Below, piece by piece: positions 53,063 through 60,900 of a stretch of 64,000 bases of DNA; position 1 is the first letter of the stretch, and each line of letters begins with the position of its first letter. The notes under the pieces were generated by a model. It was not told the origin of the DNA. It saw only the letters and a list, made by a program, of their open reading frames with translations, and did no database searches. The translations under genes and the position numbers were made by a program. Source of the stretch: GWF2-50-93 sp049297395 (GTDB taxonomy: Bacteria > Verrucomicrobiota > Lentisphaeria > Victivallales > GWF2-50-93); assembly GCA_049297395.1 (NCBI GenBank), contig JBAQUG010000497.1:5704-69703 (forward strand), in the 5' to 3' direction.

Positions 53063-53788
53063 TTAAAATTCCGCTGCACCTGCATCTTTTATAAGCCATT
53101 TCGACGCCTGGGGAAATGGATACGCTTCTGGTAGGCCAGGAAACACACTGGCTCCAAGAGCCTGGGCATGACCGTCAAAGAAAAGGGTGTTGCTTCTGCC
53201 TCCGAACCATACGCCGTTTGATGCCTGCCTGCCGCCGTGACGAAGTGAAATATTGCCGGTAATGTAGAACTCCGTCCACTTGAGACGAAGCTGGCCTGCG
53301 TCATTGCTGTCCATGAAATTGATTTTGGAGCTTGGCGATTTGAACTCCGAGAGCTTGCAGGTTATTCCAAGGTTGGGGGAATCATCATTGCTGTTGACGT
53401 GTGCATTCTGCCCCCAGGAAGGATGGTTTCCGTTGAAAATCCCGGTCGGATTGTTCGGGCACACGAGAAAAATCCCCGCAGGCTGCTTGTCCATCGGTTT
53501 GCAGCTCTTGGAGGAGTCGAAGCCCAGGTATTCGGCGATCCTGACATATTCAGTGCAGCCCGCCTGGCTGTAAGGAAGGGGAACGTCTTTCCTGTCGGCA
53601 ATATATTCGTTCCAGTCCATTATATACATTGCCTCAGCCGCGCCAACCGACTTGAGCTTGTTGATGCAGTCGATCTGCTTGGCCAGTTCCTTTGCATTCT
53701 TCAGCGCGGGCAGCAGCATCGCCGCAAGGATTGCGATGATCGCAATAACCACAAGCAATTCGATCAGTGTGAACAGATGATTTTTCAT
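53063..53788 (-). CDS. Pseudopilin-like protein opening the fucosidase-G4 operon
   Basis: 241 residues from the ATG at 53788 (AAGGTG 7 nt upstream); an in-frame ATG at 53860 would add 24 residues. MKNHL/FTLIELLVVIAIIAILA is the prepilin helix, with only a 5-residue leader and Leu at -1 instead of Gly. LLPALKNAKELAKQIDCINKL follows. The C-terminal domain has SLRHGG and, after an insertion, LFFDGHAQAL, so the His and DG pair of the H-X9-DG motif is present at wider spacing. A strong promoter lies 112 nt upstream. The globular region aligns with the truncated pseudopilin at 29156-29767. Confidence 0.87.
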   Translation of the reverse strand: MKNHLFTLIELLVVIAIIAILAAMLLPALKNAKELAKQIDCINKLKSVGAAEAMYIMDWNEYIADRKDVPLPYSQAGCTEYVRIAEYLGFDSSKSCKPMDKQPAGIFLVCPNNPTGIFNGNHPSWGQNAHVNSNDDSPNLGITCKLSEFKSPSSKINFMDSNDAGQLRLKWTEFYITGNISLRHGGRQASNGVWFGGRSNTLFFDGHAQALGASVFPGLPEAYPFPQASKWLIKDAGAAEF

Positions 53789-53899
53789 GGCAGCACCTTG
53801 CACGTTTATTATACTCCTTTGCCCTGTCGGAAAACTGCCATCGTGCCCGGATGGATTCAAAACCTGAACCTGCCGCTGCCCGGCTGCGATGACAATGGC

Positions 53900-53928
53900 A
53901 GTATATCACTATATCATAAACATGTCAA
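53900..53928 (-). promoter_or_regulatory. Sigma70-type promoter for pseudopilin-fucosidase-G4 operon
   Basis: Minus strand TTGACA (53928-53923), 17-bp spacer ending GATATAGTGA, TATACT (53905-53900). The GATATAGTGATATACT segment is identical to that in the G5 promoter. Confidence 0.8.
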
Positions 53929-53964
53929 GATCCATGCATGGATTTGTTATCAATTATCCGTGCG

Positions 53965-56553
53965 TCATAGGGTAAAGCGCAGTTCCTCCCCGGCTTGGAC
54001 AGTCATGCTTTTCTTTAGCAGGATACGGTCTTCTTTGATGATTGAGAACTCCACCGTCCCGTTCCGGTATTCGAGTTTCTCCGGAATAGAGGGAAGCTGC
54101 AGTTCCTGGATTTTCAGCGTGCCGTATCTGACTGATATGCTTGCATGCTTTTCAGCCTGGATGTATTCACCCCATGCCGAACCCAGACTCCAGAAACATC
54201 TGAACCCGGAACCCGCCACAACGGGAAGGAAACCGAGAAAGCCACGCGTCATATCATATTTGAAGCCGCTGAAGGCGTTGATCAGGGCATATGACGCCAT
54301 GCTCCTGGCGTAATTGCTGCCGCATTCGAACTCGTTCCAAGGATTGCGCCGCCGTCCGTCATACCGCTTCCGGATCGACTCGACCACCTGCATTCCTTCA
54401 TCCATCATACCGTTCATGATCATATGGCAGGCTGCCGCCCACTCGAACCCGTGCATCGTCTCGCTGGCGTAGGGTATCGGAATGATCGGTTTTCCCTTTT
54501 GATCCGGCCATGTGCAGATCTGCATTCCCTGCTCGTCGTTGACGCTGTAATTGCGCCATTGGTTGACGATGCCGCGCATGGAAGTCCTGAAATTGTATTT
54601 GAACAGGGACTGCAATGTCTTTTTTGTCTTTCCCGGGTCGAGGATTTCCCCCAGGCCGTAGAGGGAGGCGTACCATTGCGGAAGATGCATGTCGATCTGG
54701 CATCCGTTCCCGATCTGGTATTTGATTTTTCCATGTTCGTTGTCCCAGTATATCTCTGCGGCAAGGTCTTTGCCGTTATGGGAAAAGGTCTTGAGCATAT
54801 CGCGATCATCAAGGGAGATCTTTTGGAAGTAGTATTCGCCGTTGAACAAATGCTGGTCGGTCCATGCCTTTCCCCTGGCGAAGATGGAACGGCACTCGGA
54901 TGCGAATTCCGGCTCCTCCAGTGCATCGGCCATGCCTGCTGCAGCCTTCAGCGCTCCGAGATAATGTCCGTTGAGCCATGCGTTCGGGCCGAACAGTTCC
55001 ATGTCCAGCGTATGATGCTGACGCCCGTCAATCACTCCCTTCCTTTCCGGATCCCAGCGGTCGTAGTTCCTGCTGCTCCATGCATACTGCAGTGATTTCT
55101 TCACGGCGGGCCAGTGCTGCCTCAGCCAGCCGGTATCCCCTGAGATTTTCCAGTCGCGCCAGGTTTTCATGATGTCGCCGAACTGGCCATCGACACACGG
55201 ACGGCGGAATTCGGCCGTCGCTTTTATTCCGAGCGGCAGCATGATGCGGAAATGGCAGGCGCCATCTTCATCAATGCTGTATTTATAATGCGCCGAGCGC
55301 ATTGAACGCTCCAACGACGGGAAGAGGAATGGCAGCGCCTGTGCGTAATTCCATACATGGGTGCATGAGCCTTCGCAGGAGCCGGCATGGGAGGCGACAC
55401 CCTCCCAGCCGTAAAAAGTGCCATCCTCAAGGCGCAGGCATGTCGGACTTTTCAAAATTGAAAGATTGGCTGAAATACCGTCCAGCGCCGATTCCGGAAG
55501 CGTCGATGCAAAAAGCGTGTCATGGAAAAGCCGGGTGTCATGGCGGAGCATGGTATAGGACTCCATCGCATAGCGTCCGCTGTCCGCAGAATCGTTCCAC
55601 CGTGTGGCGTACCAGTTTTTCCAGCGGTTGGGAATACTGTTTGCCGCCGCCATTTCATCGGCGTTGGAGTTCCAGTCGTTCCTGCGGTTCGGGACGTTCC
55701 AGGAAATGACAAACCTGACGGTGCGGCTTTCGCCGGGGACCAGACGGAAATGAGCTGCAATCAGCCCGGTATTGCGGTTGCCTGCACCTGATTTGTAATT
55801 GCGGTTGAGGAATCTTCCAGGAGCGGTGAAGTCGTTCCAGAACACCTCCAGATCATCAAACCATCCGCCGTGGAACCAGTATTCCTGGAAGCTTGTCTCC
55901 GGCGCGTCGGTGCTCAAGGTGAGATCCCCGTAGTCGAATCCGGACTTGTCGCCTCCGTGTTCCAGTACCAGCTGTTTGACGCCTCCCGATTCCGAATAGC
56001 GGTTGAAGGCAGTCTGTGTCTTGAACGGATTCGCCAGCACTCCGGCCACGGTATAATCGATTTCATCCTTGCCTGTATTGGACAAAGTCACTTCGAAGCA
56101 GGCCGCCGGCAGGCTTGAATTCACATCGTCGCCGGGAATGAAGGGGCTCCACGCGCATAATTCTGCCTTGCCGGGGAAGTCCTGATCCTCCAATTCAATC
56201 CAGGCGAACGGATATTCGCCTTTGAATGCGTGCTCGCGGAAATGAGGCATGCCGCAAAGGGTCTCACGGGCGGCGCCCCATCCGTAACCCTCATAAGTAT
56301 TCTGCGCCAAATTGCTGTAGTGCCCGGTATAGGGCGGCTGCAGGTCGCCCTGCAGGATGCGTGTATCAATGACTGCGCCGTTTTTCTCCGCCTTGACCGC
56401 AAAATGGCTCATGCCGTTGAGGCTGCCCTTGTTCGAGCAGTTGAATATCTCCCAGTCCAGCAGGCGACCGTTTCCTCCAAGGCCTATGCATCCGCTGCCG
56501 ATTCCGCCCAGGGGGAAGGAAATCTGGCTTGTCTTCTCTCCACGGTAGATCAT
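53965..56553 (-). CDS. GH116-family glycosidase
   Basis: 862 residues, no signal peptide. The N-terminal beta domain opens with FPLGGIGSGCIGLGGNGRLLDWEIFN, diagnostic for GH116 (GBA2/beta-glucosidase type). The alpha/alpha-toroid part has GSCEGSCTHVWNYAQALPFL with Glu394 as probable nucleophile and CVDGQFGDIMKTWRDWKISGD with the acid/base Asp near 460. Members cleave beta-glucosides, beta-xylosides or beta-GlcNAc; the specificity is not readable. AGGAG lies 8 nt before the start. It is divergent from an AraC-type regulator across 73 nt and probably controlled by it; it processes oligosaccharides in the cytoplasm. Confidence 0.9.
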   Translation of the reverse strand: MIYRGEKTSQISFPLGGIGSGCIGLGGNGRLLDWEIFNCSNKGSLNGMSHFAVKAEKNGAVIDTRILQGDLQPPYTGHYSNLAQNTYEGYGWGAARETLCGMPHFREHAFKGEYPFAWIELEDQDFPGKAELCAWSPFIPGDDVNSSLPAACFEVTLSNTGKDEIDYTVAGVLANPFKTQTAFNRYSESGGVKQLVLEHGGDKSGFDYGDLTLSTDAPETSFQEYWFHGGWFDDLEVFWNDFTAPGRFLNRNYKSGAGNRNTGLIAAHFRLVPGESRTVRFVISWNVPNRRNDWNSNADEMAAANSIPNRWKNWYATRWNDSADSGRYAMESYTMLRHDTRLFHDTLFASTLPESALDGISANLSILKSPTCLRLEDGTFYGWEGVASHAGSCEGSCTHVWNYAQALPFLFPSLERSMRSAHYKYSIDEDGACHFRIMLPLGIKATAEFRRPCVDGQFGDIMKTWRDWKISGDTGWLRQHWPAVKKSLQYAWSSRNYDRWDPERKGVIDGRQHHTLDMELFGPNAWLNGHYLGALKAAAGMADALEEPEFASECRSIFARGKAWTDQHLFNGEYYFQKISLDDRDMLKTFSHNGKDLAAEIYWDNEHGKIKYQIGNGCQIDMHLPQWYASLYGLGEILDPGKTKKTLQSLFKYNFRTSMRGIVNQWRNYSVNDEQGMQICTWPDQKGKPIIPIPYASETMHGFEWAAACHMIMNGMMDEGMQVVESIRKRYDGRRRNPWNEFECGSNYARSMASYALINAFSGFKYDMTRGFLGFLPVVAGSGFRCFWSLGSAWGEYIQAEKHASISVRYGTLKIQELQLPSIPEKLEYRNGTVEFSIIKEDRILLKKSMTVQAGEELRFTL

Positions 56554-56626
56554 AATGCTGCTCCTGTTTTGATGTTTATATATTCCGGATATACATTATG
56601 GATATTATAAATGATGCCATTGGCAA

Positions 56627-57502
56627 ATGGAATGTAATTTTAAGGAAATAACTTATACTTTTATGGGAAGACTGGATAGGCATGACCTGGAGCAGCTCAG
56701 CAGCTGCCTTGAGCTGGCGCTTCTTGAAGCCTCGGAAGTGTCATTTACTTTTACCGGCCGCAACCGGCACTCGTTCAACAGGATTTTCCTGGTCCTCCAC
56801 GAAAGAGGCGGAAACAATTTCATCCGCAATCATACCCCAGGATCGGATCAGCGGCTGAAAATGACCAGGAGGATGATTTATTTCATGCCTGGAAATACTG
56901 ATCTTGAATTCAGCTTCAATGCCGACATGCGCTTCATATCATTCCACTTCCACCTGAATCTGTTCTCCCATTTCGACGTGTTTTCAGGACAGAGGACCTG
57001 CGCAAGCATTCCTGATGAAAAAGGGATCTGCGGGGAAATGTCCGACATTCTTAATTCTTCCGGTTATGATTTACAGAACCTATGCCGCCTGCAAAGCATG
57101 CTGATCGCCCTTGCAGGGGATTTCATCGAACCCGGCAATGCCGGCCTGGACAGGCTGGATTTCCTTAACAGCAAGTATTCCGCAGTTTTTGAATACGTCA
57201 GGAATAGCGCCGATGCCACGACTGGCATCGATGATCTTGTGGAAGCCGCAAAAATGTCAAGGGATTCGCTTTCCCGTGAATTCTCCAGGGATTGCGGCAT
57301 CCCTCTGAAGAAATACTTGAACCGCAACCTGATCCGGAAAGCGGAGAAGCAGCTGCTTGAACCAAAGGCGACTGCCCGAATGGTGGCGGAAAAACTTAAA
57401 TTCAACAATGAATATTATTTCTCACGCTTCTTCAAGAAGAACACCGGCACGACAACGAGGGATTACCGGGAGCAGATGCAGACACACAGGATGATGGATT
57501 AA
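56627..57502 (+). CDS. AraC-family transcriptional regulator
   Basis: 291 residues. The C-terminal 100 residues hold two helix-turn-helix units: IDDLVEAAKMSRDSLSREF and ARMVAEKLKFNNEYYFSRFF, ending KKNTGTTTRDYREQ, the AraC/XylS signature. The N-terminal part has cupin-like strands (MRRMIYFMPGN-like, MRFISFHFHLNL) for ligand sensing. No clear ribosome site precedes the ATG at 56627; an ATG at 56663 is an alternative. Shares a short spacer with the divergent GH116 gene, in which a TATAT-TCCGGA-TATA-like near-palindrome (56577-56594) could be its binding site. Confidence 0.88.
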   Translation: MECNFKEITYTFMGRLDRHDLEQLSSCLELALLEASEVSFTFTGRNRHSFNRIFLVLHERGGNNFIRNHTPGSDQRLKMTRRMIYFMPGNTDLEFSFNADMRFISFHFHLNLFSHFDVFSGQRTCASIPDEKGICGEMSDILNSSGYDLQNLCRLQSMLIALAGDFIEPGNAGLDRLDFLNSKYSAVFEYVRNSADATTGIDDLVEAAKMSRDSLSREFSRDCGIPLKKYLNRNLIRKAEKQLLEPKATARMVAEKLKFNNEYYFSRFFKKNTGTTTRDYREQMQTHRMMD

Positions 57503-57595
57503 TGGATTTTTGAATTTATTCGCCTTTGGCTAATTACTGGATTATTGGGTTTGAGTTCAAGAAAAACCACGGATGCTTGAACGCCCCTTCGGGCA

Positions 57596-57775
57596 TTAGC
57601 GGATCTTGTCGATGACGTTGTTCCAGTATAGCTGGATGAAGAAATCGCGGGTTCCCTCCTCACCGAACTCAAAGACCTCGTCAATCGTTTTCCCGAGCTC
57701 GTTGATTGTCAGACCCGCGCGGCGTTCATCTGGGTCCGTCGACCGGTAGAGACTCAATTTCCTGTAACGGAACAT
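57596..57775 (-). CDS. Small conserved-looking hypothetical protein (59 residues)
   Basis: A short frame starting ATG TTC CGT at 57775 with AGGA 6 nt upstream and ending TAA at 57598-57596. The product is acidic and well balanced (MFRYRKLSLYRSTDPDERRA at the start, FFIQLYWNNVIDKIR at the end), with codon use like the neighbouring genes. No family was recognised and there is no signal or membrane segment. A perfect AT-rich hairpin lies just upstream of its ribosome site. It sits downstream of G5 on the same strand but beyond another hairpin. Confidence 0.55.
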   Translation of the reverse strand: MFRYRKLSLYRSTDPDERRAGLTINELGKTIDEVFEFGEEGTRDFFIQLYWNNVIDKIR

Positions 57776-57795
57776 AGTTATTCCTAGACATTATT

Positions 57796-57820
57796 GAGGC
57801 AATTTAAAATTGCCTCTTTT
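57796..57820 (+). terminator. Perfect hairpin plus T-run
   Basis: GAGGCAATTT and AAATTGCCTC form a 10-bp stem with a one-base centre, followed by TTTT on the plus strand. It could terminate transcripts from the AraC gene 290 nt upstream; on the minus strand it is the leader hairpin of the 59-residue gene. Confidence 0.6.
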
Positions 57821-57835
57821 GATCTGATTGCTTAG

Positions 57836-57905
57836 GTTGGTGTTCACAACTTTAGTGTGTCTTGGTATTCAATATGTAAGACACGCTGAAGCCGTGAACA
57901 CCAAC
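57836..57905. repeat. Long two-tier inverted repeat
   Basis: GTTGGTGTTCAC and GTGAACACCAAC form a perfect 12-bp outer stem enclosing GTGTCTT/AAGACAC as an inner 7-bp stem. On the minus strand it lies about 78 nt downstream of the G5 stop, so it may protect or end the G5 mRNA. Confidence 0.65.
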
Positions 57906-57982
57906 GGGAATACTGCCCACACAACCGCTTTTCCCGTAGATCTTATTGCTTATGTAATAATCTACCTGAAGCTTACATGCTA

Positions 57983-60900
57983 TCAAGGTTTCGGCGAAAG
58001 GGTGATTCCCTTCTCGTCGGTGATATATGCCGAGAACGCGCTGCCGCCGCTGCCGCCCTGCTGCTTCACAAGAAGCGTGTTCACACCCTTCTTGAGCTTC
58101 AGGACACCCCAGTGGACGGCGGACCAGGTTGTGAAATCCGAACCGCAGTCGGCCTTGACTTCCGGCTTTACGTTTGTGGTGATCGGCTCGCCGTTGAGGA
58201 AGGCCTTCGCCCACCAGTCAACGCCCATATAGAAAAGCGCGGTCCTGTCTTCATTGCTGTTTATAAAGGTCACCGCATAGTTGAAGTCCGCACTTGAAGA
58301 CTTGGTCCTGACAGGCATGTCCACCCCCAGGTCCCCGATTTTTCCGACGATGCTGCTGGACGACGTGCTCCAGCGGCGTTCGCTTCCGTCAGCATCCTTG
58401 TATGTTGCCGAAAGGTCGATCTTCCCTTCAGGCGGATATTTCTGGTCCATCCCCTTTTTCACGAATCTGCCCTCAGGTCCGCGCCCGGCCATGTGAAGCC
58501 CCCAGTAGCTGGCGAAAGGTCCGACAGTGGACCATGCCATGTCCGGCATGGGGTTCAGGACAGGAAGAATCTTAAGCCCGTAGACGCCGAACGATCCGTC
58601 GCGGCGGATGGCCAGGCGGTTCTTCCCCTTCTTCAACGACACGCGCGGGAACGCCGCCGTTTCCGGCATTCCCGGCTGGATCGTGATGCACGGGGCGGCA
58701 AGGCTGACACCGTTTATGGAGGCGGTTGTGACGCCCATGCCTTCGGCAACATGCCCCAGGTGGAATATGTAGTCGCCATCGGCAGGGATGTCCAGATCGA
58801 ATTCAATCGTTCCATTTTTAGATTTCAAAACTTCATGGCCGTCCCATTCCGCGTTGTAGGTGGTAGATGGAACTTTTTCAGGAACTGTTCCAGCCGCCAT
58901 CTTCATGAGCCCGGCGGCGGCGGTTACGCCCTCATCGGTTTCCCAGTGATCGCCTTTCCTAGGGGAAAGGAGACCTGGGAATTTCGTTATCACCTGTCCT
59001 TCCGGCATTGCAGAGATCTTTTCGTAGACCAGCATCATCGGCGCCATCGACAAGGCGGTCCTGCTGCGCCAGACATGGCCGAGGCGGTATGCCTCCCAGG
59101 CCTGTTCGAGATTCTTCAGATAGGCCGCGCGGAGCTTTTCGCTGACGTCATTCCTGCGAATTCCGCAGGTTATGGATTCCGCGATCTGCTGTGAGAAAGC
59201 GAGGCGTTCATGCAGCGCCTTCATGTTTTCTTCCGGCACAGTCGCCTTCGCCTCTGCAATTTTGGCGTCTTTTCCGGTCTTGAATGAACGCAGGGCGTAC
59301 GGCTGGAGAGTCAGGTTGAGGCATCCTTTTTCCAGCGATGTCTTTTTCCCGTTCACGGTCGATGTCACGCTGTCTGCGCCGGTCAATGTTATTTTCACCT
59401 CAACCGGGAACCGCTCGCGGTTTACAGCGTAGAAGAAATAGTTATTAGTTATCAGTGATTGGTTATTTGTATTTTGCTGGCCACCGTCCACCGGCAACTG
59501 GTCACTCTTCCCGCTGTGCCATACCGCGACAGGGTCGCGTGCTGATTCGACGCTTTCAAATGGCACCGCCGGTATCGATTCGAATTCCGAGAACCATTCG
59601 TTCCATAGGCCGGGATCTCCGAACATGTCGGAATTCCCGCCGTCGCGCAGTATCGCCGAATCCTGTTCCGCCAGGACTACCGCGAATTTCTCAAGGCTGT
59701 TCCTGCCTGCCGCCAGGACCGCGGAACAGTAGTAGGGCATATCGCCTTTCTTGACGCCTTTGACTCCGAGCTTGTCGCAGGGCCAGTATGTCGCCAGTTC
59801 GTGATAGGTCATGTAGGCCGCGAAGCTGCGGACCTTTCCGAAACCCGACGCCACGTTGTCAGGATCGAAGAATCCGTCGTAGATAGCCTGTTCCGAGGAA
59901 GTGGTGTTCCTTGAACCGTAGCGCGACACGGCCATAACCGCGATGCCGTCCGTCTTCTTCAGGCGATCCAGGTCGATACCCATCTCGTAGAAGCGGCTTT
60001 TCTTGCCGTCAGGGATCTTGAAACACGGATCGCAGTCGCCGTCGCCGGCAATTATGAAGTTGACATCCTTCCTTCCATCCTGGATCCGGTCGCGGATCCT
60101 GAGATGGTAGTCCATCGTCTTGTCGCTGCGCCATTTCATCCATTTGCCCTTCACGTCCTTGGACACGAGGAAGTCGAAGCGCTTTACAAAACGGTCGGGA
60201 TCGTCGTTTGAAACAGGAACCTTCACGCCGGTTTCCTTTTCAAACTGCTTCATTGTCCAGTCTCCATAGCCCCAGTGCAGTCCGGGTATGTTGAAGTCGC
60301 CCCTGAACAGCCATGCATCTGCGCGTACGCAGATTCCTTCGAATGCCGGTGAGTCACGGAGCTTGTCGGCCAGTTCGCCCATGGCGTTCACCCATCGTGT
60401 CTGGATGGCGGGATGGAAGGTGTTGAGATCGCATGCTGCGAATCCAGTACCCTTCATGGCGCCGGTGCAGCTTACCGACCGTACATCCTCGGGATTCTCC
60501 ACTTCCTTCGGCAGGACTACCATGTTGAGGTACCACTGCGTCGGGAAGACTTCCGGCATGTAGCGCATGCCATATTTTTCGCATATCAGCGCGAGAAGCC
60601 TGGTCTCGTCGAAATCGCTGGTGAGGAAGCCGTCGAGATATTGGGACCTGTAGAACGCCTCCTGGTAGCCGACTCCGAGACCTGTTATTCCGTTGAAGCC
60701 GAAATACCGGACAAGCCGCGCCCATCGGTCAAGTCCTATGAACGCCCTGACGGACTGCGGAGCCCCCCTGTGGGTGAGATGGATGTTGGTCAGGAACCTC
60801 CAGCTGAGGGCCTCCTCATACCAGTGGATGGCGGAACGTCCATTCTTCCATTCGACTTTTGTCGCGGGAAGCTCGCCGTCGAAGCGGTAGATGTTTATCT

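Noticed and set aside
57836..57905. Integron attC-like site
   Set aside because: The hairpin begins GTTGG and ends CCAAC, the reverse of the attC R''/R' core orientation, and no integrase or cassette series is nearby.
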